Part shown: piece by piece, positions 53,143-61,804 of the stretch
Numbering within the stretch: the stretch's first letter is position 1
Layout of the letters: each line of letters begins with the position of its first letter
Assembly: GCF_036346855.1 (NCBI RefSeq)
Contig: NZ_CP107841.1
Span: 1,674,001 to 1,738,000, forward strand
From: Streptomyces europaeiscabiei
GTDB taxonomy: Bacteria; Actinomycetota; Actinomycetes; Streptomycetales; Streptomycetaceae
Direction of reading: 5' to 3'
Length of the DNA: 64,000 bases
Notes under the pieces: generated by a model
What the model was told of the DNA's origin: nothing
What the model saw: the letters and a program-made list of their open reading frames with translations, nothing else
Database searches by the model: none
Program-made: the position numbers and the translations under genes

Positions 53143-53856
53143 TCAGTCCCCCTTGTAGACGTCCAACCGCCCGCACATCCCGAACTTCCCGTACGCGGAG
53201 GGCTCCTCGGCCCGCACAACCGCGTCGGCCAGGTGCGACAGGTCCCCCCGCTCCAGCCGCTCCAACTGCTCCCCGGTCACCGTGGCAGCGGCCCGCGCAC
53301 CCCGCTCCCAGCGCGCCCGCCACTCCGCGAGCCGGGGCCGTACGAGCGCGGCGGCGGCCCGGTGGAACGCGGCGAGCGGCTCGGGGCCGGAGGCGTCGCG
53401 CAGCGCCCGGTAGCCCTCCATGGCCAGGTCGCGCCGGGTCCGGGCGACGCGCTCCTGCTCCTCCTCCGGCGCGTCCACCGGGATGCGGGTGGCGGCGGCG
53501 TACGTCTGCGGGTCGGTGAGGTACTCCGGGGGCAGGGTGAGAACGGCGTCGCCCGCCTCCGGCAGCCCGTTGTTCTGCATGAGGACGGTGATGCGCAGAT
53601 CGTCCTCGTTGACCAGCCGGTGGATGGTGCCGGGTGTGAACCAGGCGACCGTGCCGGGCGCCAGTGGGGTGACCTCGTACCCGGAGGTCGTCAGCGTCTG
53701 CACCGCGCCGCGTCCGCCGGTGACGACGTACGCCTCCGAACAGGTCAGGTGCATATGGGGAGTTCCGCCGCAGACCCCGTCCGCGGCGGGCCAGCCGTAC
53801 ACGGACAGGTGCGAGACGGCGACCCCGCCCGGCAGTCCCTCGTATCCGCTCACCAC
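53143..53856 (-). CDS. Cupin-domain protein, third gene of the operon
   Basis: The 237-residue protein has an N-terminal cupin (TPHMHLTCSEAYVVTGGRGA, VTPLAPGTVAWFTPGTIHRL) with three histidines plus Glu as likely metal ligands, and a C-terminal helical extension of about 110 residues. It overlaps the upstream PmoA-type gene, so the two are coupled. Its context (Gfo/Idh/MocA, PmoA-like) suggests sugar or sugar-acid metabolism; possible roles are isomerase or regulator. Confidence 0.83.
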   Translation of the reverse strand: MVSGYEGLPGGVAVSHLSVYGWPAADGVCGGTPHMHLTCSEAYVVTGGRGAVQTLTTSGYEVTPLAPGTVAWFTPGTIHRLVNEDDLRITVLMQNNGLPEAGDAVLTLPPEYLTDPQTYAAATRIPVDAPEEEQERVARTRRDLAMEGYRALRDASGPEPLAAFHRAAAALVRPRLAEWRARWERGARAAATVTGEQLERLERGDLSHLADAVVRAEEPSAYGKFGMCGRLDVYKGD

Positions 53857-54785
53857 GGGTGCGCCTCCAGGTACTTGGCGATCTCCTCCCGCTCCCAGGC
53901 TCCGTCCGCCACGACGACCCGGTAGCGACGGGTGAGCGTGTCGCCGGGAGCCAGTTCCAGTTCCTCGAAGAAGGCCCAGGAGGGAGCGACGGCGGCGAAG
54001 GGCTCGTTGCGGACGAACCAGTGGGCGGGGTGTGCGCCCCGGTCTCCGGCGTGGTCGTTCTCGGGCGCGTGCGAGAAGACGAGCGTGGCGTGTCCGTCGG
54101 TGCCGTCGTGCTCGCCCGAGTAGGCCAGCCAGGGCGCCTGCCCGCCCATCAGCTCGGGCCCCTCGGAGTCGGGCCCGATGATCCGCCCGTCCCGGAAGGC
54201 ACGCGGACCGCGCCAGAACAGGCCCGTGTAACCGGCCATCTCGCGTCCGGCGGTGGTGGGGCTGCCGAACAGCAGCGGCTCGTCACGGCGGTTGGTGATC
54301 GCGCTCGTCCAGGTCAGTGCCCACGAGCCCGACTCCGTGTCGACGTCGTGGATCTCGATCCGGCGCTCCTCGTCCGCCCACAGCTCCCCGGTGTACGGGT
54401 GCCAGGTCAGCCGCTCGGCGATCACGACCGTCTCGCCGTCCGAGTCGACGACGTCGAAACCGACGTGTGCCATCGAACCGACCCGCTCCTGGATCGGCAG
54501 ATAACCCTCGCCGTGCACATACGAGTTGCCGCCCCACAGGTTCTGGCCCGACAGGTGTGAGGCCGTCAGCTGCAGGCCCTTGTGCCAGCGGTGGTCGTTG
54601 GGCCGGAAGTCGGTGACGACGTCCCCCGCCAGCGTCCGGATCGGGTGCAGATACGGCTTCGGCGCCTCCCAGGCCGCCTCCGGCCGGTAGACGTAGCTCA
54701 ACAGCTCTACGCCGGTGGTGGGTTCGGTGACCGTGATCCGGTCGCCGTGGGCGTGGACCACGCGCAGCCCGTCGTGGAAGGTCAT
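53850..54785 (-). CDS. PmoA-family (DUF6807) protein
   Basis: The 311-residue protein carries the 'methane oxygenase PmoA' fold, a galactose-mutarotase-like beta sandwich: LLSYVYRPEAAWEAPKPYLH, RPNDHRWHKGLQLTASHLSG, GYTGLFWRGPRAFRDGRIIG, ENDHAGDRGAHPAHWFVRNE. Histidines H66, H69 and NDH/HW clusters are candidate metal ligands. Despite the family name it is not expected to oxidise methane; in actinobacteria it is co-located with oxidoreductases and sugar regulators. Its ATG overlaps the Gfo gene stop (ATGA). Confidence 0.85.
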   Translation of the reverse strand: MTFHDGLRVVHAHGDRITVTEPTTGVELLSYVYRPEAAWEAPKPYLHPIRTLAGDVVTDFRPNDHRWHKGLQLTASHLSGQNLWGGNSYVHGEGYLPIQERVGSMAHVGFDVVDSDGETVVIAERLTWHPYTGELWADEERRIEIHDVDTESGSWALTWTSAITNRRDEPLLFGSPTTAGREMAGYTGLFWRGPRAFRDGRIIGPDSEGPELMGGQAPWLAYSGEHDGTDGHATLVFSHAPENDHAGDRGAHPAHWFVRNEPFAAVAPSWAFFEELELAPGDTLTRRYRVVVADGAWEREEIAKYLEAHPW

Positions 54786-56014
54786 GCGGTGATCTCCTCA
54801 CTCGTGCCGACGGAGCTCGCGTCGGCGGACACCTGGGCGGTTCCGGGCGCCCACCCGGGGGCACCTCCGTGCATGGCCGTGTAGTAGGGGTCTCCGGGCC
54901 CGATCTCACCGCGCCGTACGGTCACGTCCATGAACGCCGACTTGTACAGGGCGGCGATCAGCTCCAGGCTCGTCCGCCCGTCGGCGCCGCTGCTGCGCGG
55001 ACGCTCACCCGCGCGCATGCTGGCGACCAGCTCGCGCAACTGGGCCAGGTGCGAGCTGGGCACGTCCTCGCCGAAGTCCTTCCAGGCCGCCGCGTCCGCG
55101 TCCGGGGTGCCCGGGGCGGGGATGACGGACCAGTTGGCGTTGGAGTGGCCGTACAGATGGGTCAGTTCGACGGTGGCGCGCTCGCAGTCGATGCGGATGC
55201 GGCTGACCTCGTCGGGGCTGAGGACGCTGTTGACGACGGTGGCCAGGGCGCCGCTCTCGAAGCGGACGAGGGCCGTCGAGACGTCCTCGGTCTCCACGTC
55301 GTGGACCAGCCGCCCGGCCATCGCCCGGACCTCGCTCCACGGGCCGAGCAGATCCAGCAGCAGATCCATCTGGTGGATGCCGTGCCCCATGGCGGGCCCT
55401 CCGCCCTCGGTGGCCCAGCGTCCGCGCCAGGGGACGGCGTAGTAGGCGGTGTCCCGGTACCAGGTGGTCTGGCAGTGCGCGACGAGCGGGCGACCGAGGC
55501 TCTGCTCGGCGAGCAGCTTCCGTACGTGCTGCGAACCCGACCCGAAGCGGTGCTGGAAGACGATCGAGGCGTACGGCCCCGAGGTCTCCGTGCCCTCCTC
55601 CGCCTCGACGGCGTCGAAGTCGGCCAGCGTCGGCACCGGCGGCTTCTCGCACCACACCCAGGCGCCGGCCCGTAGTGCGGCGATCGTCTGGTCGCGGTGC
55701 AGGGTCGGCGGGGTGCAGATGCTGACCAGGTCGGGCCGCTGCTCCGCGAGCATGCGGTCCAGATCGGTGTAGCCGTGCGGGATGCCGTGCTCCGCGCAGA
55801 ACTTCGCCACCGCGTCGGCATCGATGTCGACGGCCGCGACGACCTCGGTCTCGCCCTCCTCGGCGAGCCGCGCGAGCGCGGGCAGGTGCGAGCCGCCGCC
55901 GATGGCGCCGATACCGATGATCGCGGCACGGACACGACGGCCGGCGAGCGGGGCCGGGGGGCGGTTCGGCAGTTGGTCCGGAGTCGGGCTCGGGTCGTTG
56001 CTGGGTGTGGGCAT
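54782..56014 (-). CDS. Gfo/Idh/MocA-family oxidoreductase, first gene of the operon
   Basis: The 410-residue protein has a Rossmann domain (VRAAIIGIGAIGGGSHLPAL, VVAAVDIDADAV, LVSICTPPTLHRDQTIAALR, WCEKPPVPT with the catalytic EKP lysine) and a GFO-type C-terminal domain (MGHGIHQMDLLLDLLGPWSE). It would oxidise a sugar or inositol derivative with NAD(P). ATG 56014 (MPTPSNDPSP) is used; the 30-residue N-terminal stretch is Pro-rich. A LacI-type operator lies about 90 bp upstream. The operon is Gfo-PmoA-cupin with ATGA overlaps throughout. Confidence 0.88.
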   Translation of the reverse strand: MPTPSNDPSPTPDQLPNRPPAPLAGRRVRAAIIGIGAIGGGSHLPALARLAEEGETEVVAAVDIDADAVAKFCAEHGIPHGYTDLDRMLAEQRPDLVSICTPPTLHRDQTIAALRAGAWVWCEKPPVPTLADFDAVEAEEGTETSGPYASIVFQHRFGSGSQHVRKLLAEQSLGRPLVAHCQTTWYRDTAYYAVPWRGRWATEGGGPAMGHGIHQMDLLLDLLGPWSEVRAMAGRLVHDVETEDVSTALVRFESGALATVVNSVLSPDEVSRIRIDCERATVELTHLYGHSNANWSVIPAPGTPDADAAAWKDFGEDVPSSHLAQLRELVASMRAGERPRSSGADGRTSLELIAALYKSAFMDVTVRRGEIGPGDPYYTAMHGGAPGWAPGTAQVSADASSVGTSEEITA

Positions 56015-56103
56015 GGACGTGATCAGCACTCCATCGAACGTGACATCGGACGTTGGCGAACGCCTGGTGGCGGGGGCTCCGGTGGTGCGGCGACCCCTGC
56101 CGC

Positions 56104-56117
56104 GGCAAGCGCTTTCC
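56104..56117 (-). promoter_or_regulatory. LacI-type operator GGAAAGCGCTTGCC
   Basis: On the plus strand the site reads GGCAAGCGCTTTCC, with AAGCGCTT symmetry typical of LacI/GalR operators. It lies before the Gfo/Idh/MocA operon; no LacI gene is in the window. Confidence 0.6.
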
Positions 56118-56371
56118 CTCGCCAGCAACGTATGTGCGGACATAGTGACTGGTCAACACCACGGATCCGGCCGTTCCACGCCTCGGAACGCCGACGCTCC
56201 ACCCGTCCCGCGCACACCCTCCGCCCGCCCCCGGCCGGCCCTGCGAAACCCCTGTGACAGCCCTGTCCCCTTGGGGCGCTAGGCTGCCCCCAGCACCTGT
56301 GATCACCCGCCCCGCGGCGCGGCACGTCTTCCGTCGGCCCTCCACGATCAGCGCTTGGACCACGTAACTTC

Positions 56372-57247
56372 ATGTCTTGGTTTGAATCCCTCATCCTCGG
56401 ACTCGTCCAGGGGCTGACCGAATTCCTCCCCGTCTCCTCCAGCGCGCACCTGCGCCTGACGGCGGCCTTCTCCGGCTGGGAGGATCCGGGAGCGGCCTTC
56501 ACGGCGATCACCCAGATCGGCACCGAGGCCGCCGTGCTGATCTACTTCCGCAAGGACATCGCCACCATCATCTCGGCGTGGTCGCGCTCGCTGTTCAACA
56601 AGGAGATGCGCGGCAACCACGACGCCCAGATGGGCTGGCTGGTGATCGTCGGCTCCATCCCGATCGGTGTCCTCGGCGTGACGCTCAAGGACCAGATCGA
56701 GGGCCCCTTCCGTGATCTGCGCCTCACGGCGACGATGCTGATCGTCATGGGCATCGTCCTGGGCGTGGCGGACCGCCTGGCCGCGCGCGACGAGACGGGC
56801 GGCAAGCACCGCGCCGCCAAGGAGCGCAAGAGCCTCGAACAGCTCAGCGTCAAGGACGGCCTGATCTTCGGCCTCTGCCAGGCCATGGCCCTCATCCCCG
56901 GCGTCTCCCGCTCCGGCGCCACCATCAGCGGTGGCCTCCTCATGGGCTACAAGCGCGAGGCCGCGGCCCGGTACTCCTTCCTCCTCGCCATCCCGGCCGT
57001 GATCGCTTCGGGCGGCTACGAGCTCAAGGACGCGATGGAGGGCGGCCACGTCACCTGGGGGCCGACGATCTTCGCCACCGTCATCGCCTTCTTCGTCGGC
57101 TACGCGGTCATCGCGTGGTTCATGAAGTTCATCTCCACCAAGAGCTTCATGCCGTTCGTCTGGTACCGCATCGCGCTCGGCATCGTCATCATTGTGCTGG
57201 TCAGCATGGGTGTGCTGAGCCCTCACGCGGCCGAATCTTCGGGGTGA
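56372..57247 (+). CDS. uppP: Undecaprenyl-diphosphate phosphatase
   Basis: The 291-residue membrane protein matches UppP/BacA: SLILGLVQGLTEFLPVSSSA near the N-terminus (catalytic Glu plus SSSAH) and ALIPGVSRSGATISGGLLMG for the second signature (PGxSRSG). Eight or more helices are predicted. It recycles undecaprenyl pyrophosphate for peptidoglycan and glycan synthesis and gives bacitracin resistance when overproduced. ATG 56372 lies in a 360-bp divergent region opposite the Gfo operon. It ends in a clear terminator. Confidence 0.93.
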   Translation: MSWFESLILGLVQGLTEFLPVSSSAHLRLTAAFSGWEDPGAAFTAITQIGTEAAVLIYFRKDIATIISAWSRSLFNKEMRGNHDAQMGWLVIVGSIPIGVLGVTLKDQIEGPFRDLRLTATMLIVMGIVLGVADRLAARDETGGKHRAAKERKSLEQLSVKDGLIFGLCQAMALIPGVSRSGATISGGLLMGYKREAAARYSFLLAIPAVIASGGYELKDAMEGGHVTWGPTIFATVIAFFVGYAVIAWFMKFISTKSFMPFVWYRIALGIVIIVLVSMGVLSPHAAESSG

Positions 57248-57298
57248 CGGAGGTCCGGTTCGGCTGGTTCCGGCCGGCGGTTGGTTTGCGGTAACCAA

Positions 57299-57330
57299 AG
57301 AGCCCCCGAGGTTGACTCCTCGGAGGCTCT
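57299..57330 (+). terminator. Intrinsic terminator after uppP
   Basis: AGAGCCCCCGAGG pairs with CCTCGGAGGCTCT (one mismatch) across TTGACT, followed by CTCGTTGT. Confidence 0.85.
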
Positions 57331-57925
57331 CTCGTTGTCGTGCAGGGACCAGGCGGGACCACCTGGGGGTTGGCCCATTCCCCGCCATGGCGCGCTTCTC
57401 ACACTGGCGGGCGCACGCCTTCCGGTCCCACTGCGCGCCTTCCGGTCCCACTGGCGGGCGCGCGCCTTCCGGTCGCTGATGTCGCCGCCGTCTCCGGACC
57501 CTGATCCCGACGCCCCGAAGTCCTGTCCGGAATGTTGTCCGTCCTGGCCAGAGCCCTGACCGGCGGAGCCGCCTCCGCCGGTGGCCGGACTGGCCCTGAC
57601 CGTCAGATCCGGCTTGCCCGCTGTGCCCGCTGCCTGCTCCCTGCTGCCTGCTGCCTGCTGCCTGCTGCCTGCTGCCTGCTGGACCCTGATCGGGAGCCGG
57701 CTTCACCCTCGCCACTGCCACCCGCGATGGCGTAGATCGGCGAGCGTTGCGGCGTCGGCCCAGGATCGTTCCCGCTGCGTGGGTGGCCAGCGGGTGTCGG
57801 AAGGGCCACTGCATGTTGTTCTCCGGCCGTACCCGCCGAAGTACGACTCGCACCGGACGCTCCTGGTCCCGCCGTTTCTGGCGGAGCTGCTGCTCGTCTC
57901 CCATGAGTGCGAGTGGGCGCTTCCC
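57331..57925. other. Repeat-rich intergenic region
   Basis: Near 57405-57478, GCGCCTTCCGGTCCCACTG-type units occur three times. From 57629 to 57681 the heptamer TGCTGCC repeats about seven times. No gene is recognised; minus-strand frames are Arg/Gln-rich and unconvincing. Confidence 0.55.
57629..57681. repeat. Heptanucleotide tandem repeat (CTGCTGC register)
   Basis: About seven head-to-tail copies of a 7-bp unit, the first slightly varied (CTGCTCC). Confidence 0.88.
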
Positions 57926-58396
57926 TCAATCAACGGAGGAATTGTCAACAGTGTGGTCCGTCGCCGCGGGGGTGTTGTGATCGGGCAGCTCTGCCAGCGC
58001 CATGGCGGCGGCCTCGCGGACATAGTCCATGGGGTGTTGCCGGTAGGGCTCGATCATCGGGTGGGCGTCGGGGTCACGGGAGGAGCCGAGAATGCCGAGG
58101 GCGTGCTCGAGGAGGGGGGCGGCCATCGTGTGGAGCCACGGCGCCAGTCCGGCGACCAGGTGGAGCGGCAGGTCTCGGCGTTCGGAGGCGTTGCCGATGG
58201 CGTTGAGGGCACTCTCACGGACGGCGTCGTCCGGGTCCTCGATGGCGGCGATGAGCAGGCGTGCGACAGCGGTTTCCGTCTCGTCCTGGGTCAGGCTGGG
58301 CCCGCCCAGGAGGTCGCCGAGCTGCTCGGCAGCGGCGTCGCGATCCCGGGCGTTGGGGGCATGCAGGTCAGCAAGGAGGGCCGGGGGCAGATTCAT
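57926..58396 (-). CDS. HEAT-repeat protein
   Basis: The 156-residue protein consists of alpha-helical HEAT-like repeats: RDRDAAAEQLGDLLGGPSLT, VARLLIAAIEDPDDAVRESA, LNAIGNASERRDLPLHLVAG, MDYVREAAAMALAELPDHNT. Such proteins serve as scaffolds or as immunity-type partners. ATG 58396. Its 5' end abuts an IS256 remnant, so its original upstream context may be lost. No specific function. Confidence 0.75.
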   Translation of the reverse strand: MNLPPALLADLHAPNARDRDAAAEQLGDLLGGPSLTQDETETAVARLLIAAIEDPDDAVRESALNAIGNASERRDLPLHLVAGLAPWLHTMAAPLLEHALGILGSSRDPDAHPMIEPYRQHPMDYVREAAAMALAELPDHNTPAATDHTVDNSSVD

Positions 58397-58690
58397 GCGG
58401 CCACCGTGTCATGCCGTTCGACGAGTTGGCCGCGTTCGAAGTGGGCACCAGCCCGGGACCAGGGCGACGAGGTGGGGTGCGTTGACCGAGCGCCGGCGGG
58501 CCTGGGCGGACTACGGGTTTGAAGACCATCGCCAGGGCGGCCGTGCGGGACCCGGCACCCCCGGTGACCTTCGTTCGCAGACGGACGGTCGCAAAGGTCG
58601 GCTCGATGGGGTTCGTGGTACGGAGGTGGATCCAGTGCTCGGCCGGGAAGTCGTAGAACGCCAACTGCCAGCTCCTCACCAACTCCCCTC
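58393..58690 (-). pseudogene. IS256-family transposase C-terminal fragment
   Basis: The frame from about 58690 encodes YDFPAEHWIHLRTTNPIEPT and FATVRLRTKVTGGAGSRTAA, the end of an IS256 (Mutator-type) transposase. After a frameshift, AGAHFERGQLVERHDTVAA follows and stops at 58393. The catalytic DDE core is absent. Confidence 0.78.
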
Positions 58691-58763
58691 AGTGACCAAC
58701 CACATACGGCACCCGTAGCCGACCGGTAGCGCACTGTCAGTGATGGCGCCTACTCTTGTCCGC

Positions 58764-58943
58764 ATGTCCCCCGATCCCTTTGCCCGTGGTTCCGTGCGGT
58801 CCGCCGCCGACTTGAACGACCGGATCCGAGCGCTGTGGCGGCACGCCGGCGGGTCACTGTCGCCGCAGGAGCGGGCGGAGTACGAGCTGTTGGTCGCAGA
58901 GTGGGCCGCGGCGATACGCGGAGACATCATCGAGGCCGCGTAA
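58764..58943 (+). CDS. Small hypothetical protein
   Basis: ATG 58764 starts a 59-residue protein (MSPDPFARGSVRSAADLNDR, WRHAGGSLSPQERAEYELLV, AAAIRGDIIEAA), predicted helical and acidic at the end. Codon use fits the genome. It overlaps the start region of the nucleotide kinase-like frame downstream. No family recognised. Confidence 0.6.
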   Translation: MSPDPFARGSVRSAADLNDRIRALWRHAGGSLSPQERAEYELLVAEWAAAIRGDIIEAA

Positions 58944-59547
58944 CCCCTACGGGGCGAGCCACCGACGAGCGGACCCGCCACCCCGGCGGCCTGGTCATCT
59001 TCCTCAACGGCACGTCCGGTTCGGGCAAGTCGAGCATCGCCGTGGAACTGCTGAACATCCTCGACGAGCCCTCCTTCCACATCCCGGTCGACGCGTTCCA
59101 CGCCATGCGGACCCGCCGGGAGATGTCCCCGAACGGCTCACCACCGTGCTCCACAACACCCGGCGGGGCTACCACCGAGCGATCGCCGGGATGGCTGCCG
59201 CGGGCAACAACGTCGTCATGGACCACGTCCTGAGCCCGGAATGGCGGCTGCGGGACTGCCTCGACCTCTTCGTGGCGCAGGATGTCGTGTTCGTGGGCGT
59301 GCACTGCCCCCGCGCGGAGCTCGAACGACGCGAGCGGGAGCGGGGCGACCGGCCGATAGGGCCGGCCGTGCGGCAGTCGGGACAGGTGCACGCACACGGG
59401 CTCCACGACATCGAGTACGACACGACCCGGGCGGATCCGCTCCGATGCGCCACGTCCTTCAAGGAGTTCATCGCCGACCGGCCCACGCCGACCGTGTTCC
59501 AGCGGCTGCTCGACAAGCGGCGCGGCTTCAGGCCACCGGCCCACTGA
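58901..59547 (+). pseudogene. Chloramphenicol phosphotransferase-like P-loop kinase, frameshifted
   Basis: The first part has GGLVIFLNGTSGSGKSSIAV (Walker A GTSGSGKS) and FHIPVDAFHAMRTRRE. At 59121-59130 the frame changes (GAGATGTCCCC; two extra bases would explain it) and the second part, LTTVLHNTRRGYHRAIAGMA, VVMDHVLSPEWRLRDCLDLF and VGVHCPRAELERRERERGDR, runs to 59547. CPT-type enzymes phosphorylate small molecules or act as nucleotide kinases. No good start codon is visible; GTG 58901 is a guess. A rescued full length would be about 200 aa, normal for the family. Confidence 0.72.
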
Positions 59548-59559
59548 ACGCGACCCCGA

Positions 59560-59590
59560 AGGGGCGCGGGGAACTGCGCGAGCAACCACA
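59560..59590. repeat. Streptomyces dispersed repeat
   Basis: AGGGGCGCGGGGAACTGCGC followed by GAGCAACCACA, between convergent genes. Confidence 0.72.
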
Positions 59591-59632
59591 CAGGACCGGA
59601 AGCCCGCCGACAACCCGCCATCCCACGGTGCT

Positions 59633-60373
59633 TCACCGGCCCCCCGACACCCGCAGCACCGCTCCCGTCGTGTACGAGGCCTCCGGGGACATGAGCCAGG
59701 CGATGGCCGAGGCGATCTCGTCGGCGCGGCCGGGGCGGCGGAGAGGGATGGAGGCCGCGATACGGTCGGGGCGTTCCGGGTCACCCATCCGCGCGTGGAT
59801 CTCGGTGTCGATCACGCCGGGCGCGACCGCGTTGACACGGATGCCGTCCGGGCCGAGTTCCTTCGCGAGTCCCGTCGTCAGCGCGTCGACCGCGGCCTTG
59901 GTCGCCGCGTAGTGGACGTACTCGCCGGGGCTGCCCAGCGTGGCCGCCGCCGAGGACACGTTCACGATGACGCCGCTTCCGCGGGCCGCCATCACCTCGG
60001 CCGCCCGACGCGAACACAGCAGCACGCCGAGGAGGTTGACCTCGACCACCCGGCGGAGCACATCAGTGTCGGCGTCCACCAGCCTCCCGAACGGGCCCGT
60101 CACCCCGGCGTTGTTGACCAGCCCCGTCACCGGCCCGAGCCGGTCCGCCGCCGTCTCGAACAGCCGGTCCACGTCGGCCTCCACCGAGGTGTCCGCCCTG
60201 ACCGTGACACAGCGCGCCCCGTTCGCCCGTACTCCCGTCGCGATCCACTCGGCGGCCGCCCCGTCGTTCACGTACCCCACGACCACGTCGTGACCGTCCG
60301 ACGCGAGCCGCAGGCAGGTCGCGGCACCGATCCCCCGGCTCCCACCCGTGACCACCGTGACCGGACGTGACAT
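59633..60373 (-). CDS. Short-chain dehydrogenase/reductase (FabG-like)
   Basis: The 246-residue classical SDR has VVTGGSRGIGAATCLRLASD, LVNNAGVTGPFG, the catalytic serine in IVNVSSAAATLGSPGEYVHY and the YxxxK pair in YAATKAAVDALTTGLAKELG, ending in GAVLRVSGGR. It could be 3-oxoacyl-ACP reductase-like or a sugar dehydrogenase. ATG 60373 (MSRPVTVVTGG) follows GGGAGGTCGGG. It is divergent from the cell-wall genes at 60690. Confidence 0.9.
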   Translation of the reverse strand: MSRPVTVVTGGSRGIGAATCLRLASDGHDVVVGYVNDGAAAEWIATGVRANGARCVTVRADTSVEADVDRLFETAADRLGPVTGLVNNAGVTGPFGRLVDADTDVLRRVVEVNLLGVLLCSRRAAEVMAARGSGVIVNVSSAAATLGSPGEYVHYAATKAAVDALTTGLAKELGPDGIRVNAVAPGVIDTEIHARMGDPERPDRIAASIPLRRPGRADEIASAIAWLMSPEASYTTGAVLRVSGGR

Positions 60374-60590
60374 CCCGACCTCCCTGACAGCGAACATGAC
60401 GCACCCGGTGTGCGGCCACGACGAACTCGGCGATCGATCATCCTACGATCGCAGCCCGGTCGGCGCATCACGTCGAGGGCAACCATTCCGGCCCCGGCGG
60501 CAACCCATGAGTGGGAAGCTCCTTCCACACGAGCCCCACACGAATCACGCTTTCTCCAGGATCACGTTTTCTCCAGGATCACTCCGTTTC

Positions 60591-60675
60591 CGAACCACGC
60601 ACGCACCCGAACCACGCACGCACCCGAACCACGCACGCACCCGAACCACGCACGGACCCGAACCACGCACGGACC
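60591..60675. repeat. 17-bp tandem repeat before the expansin-like gene
   Basis: CGAACCACGCACGCACC occurs five times head to tail with constant 17-bp spacing (the last two copies carry GCACGGACC). It ends one base before the ribosome binding site of the gene at 60690. Confidence 0.9.
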
Positions 60676-60689
60676 CGAAGGACTTGAAC

Positions 60690-61658
60690 GTGGCAGCCCG
60701 TTCCCACCGCTCCTCCCGCCGGCCCAAGCGGCGCACCGCCCTCATATCCGTCGCCGCTGTGGCGGCCGTCGGGCTCGCCGCGTCGCTCGTCATCGCCTTC
60801 GGCCCCGACCGCGAGACAGGCGCCGAAGCCGCAGGGAAGGTCGGGGCCGCCCCCGCCGCGACCACTCCCCGGGCGACCGGAGCGTCCTCCGGGGCACCGG
60901 AGCGGAAGCCCTCCGCCACACCCTCGAAGTCCCCGTCCCCGTCGGCCTCGACGACCACTCCGTCGGCGACCCCGACCACCGGGTCCACCCGGCCGTCGCC
61001 CGCCGTCACCCGGCAGGCCGGGTCCGCCTCGGCACAGCTGGCGGGGCGGATCCGGCCCGGGGTCGAACGCGAAGGAGTCGCCACCTTCTACGACGCCGGT
61101 ACGGGCGAGGGCGGCGCCTGCTCGTACGGCCCGAGCGACGACGTGATGACCGCGGCGATGAACACCACCGACTACGAGGTCTCCAAGGCCTGCGGGGCGT
61201 ACGTGCGCGTCCGCGCGGCGGGCGGCGCCGCCGTGACGGTCCGGATCACCAACGAGTGCCCGGCGCCCTGCAAGCCCGGCCAGCTCGACCTCAGCGCACA
61301 GGCCTTCGCCAAGCTCGCCGCCCCCTCAAGCGGCCAGATCCCGATCACCTGGAGTCTGCTGAGCCCTGGCACGTCCGGCCCTCTGTCGATCCGGTACAAG
61401 ACCGGGTCCAGCCAGTACTGGTGCGGCATCCAGGTGATCGGGCACCGGAACCCGGTGGCACGGCTGGAGGTCCGCGACGGCGGCGGCTGGGCCCGACTGC
61501 CCCGTACCGAGTACAACTACTTCCTCTCCGAGCAGGGCGGCGGGTGCGGCGGCGCGCTCAGGATCACCGACATCTACGGGGAACGGCTGACCGTCGACGG
61601 CATCGCGGTGCGGCCGGACGTCGTACAGGCGACCGGGGTGCAGTTCACCGCGCGCTGA
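60690..61658 (+). CDS. Secreted expansin-like (RlpA/DPBB plus carbohydrate-binding) protein
   Basis: GTG 60690, after GAAGGAC, opens a signal anchor (KRRTALISVAAVAAVGLAAS). A Ser/Thr/Pro-rich linker and the double-psi beta-barrel follow (VATFYDAGTGEGGACSYGPS, MTAAMNTTDYEVSKACGAYV, ITNECPAPCKPGQLDLSAQA), then an expansin-type C-terminal domain (YKTGSSQYWCGIQVIGHRNP). Bacterial expansins loosen polysaccharides without hydrolysis and act outside the cell. The 17-bp repeat lies directly upstream. The next gene, another secreted wall protein, starts about 145 bp downstream on the same strand. Confidence 0.85.
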   Translation: MAARSHRSSRRPKRRTALISVAAVAAVGLAASLVIAFGPDRETGAEAAGKVGAAPAATTPRATGASSGAPERKPSATPSKSPSPSASTTTPSATPTTGSTRPSPAVTRQAGSASAQLAGRIRPGVEREGVATFYDAGTGEGGACSYGPSDDVMTAAMNTTDYEVSKACGAYVRVRAAGGAAVTVRITNECPAPCKPGQLDLSAQAFAKLAAPSSGQIPITWSLLSPGTSGPLSIRYKTGSSQYWCGIQVIGHRNPVARLEVRDGGGWARLPRTEYNYFLSEQGGGCGGALRITDIYGERLTVDGIAVRPDVVQATGVQFTAR

Positions 61659-61804
61659 CCGCACCCCCCGTCCGGCCCCGCCCGTCCGAGCCGCCGAGAA
61701 CAGCTCGCGAAGCCGATCGGCCGGATAGAGCAAGCTCGCGCGCGCGTGAGCGTGGTCCGGCCAATGCTGAGGGTGCCCTGCCCGCCGATCTTCCCGGGAC
61801 CCTC

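Noticed and set aside
56348-57904. Long minus-strand frame opposite uppP
   Set aside because: Antisense to a gene with clear UppP motifs; the rest is repeat-derived Gln/Arg-rich sequence.
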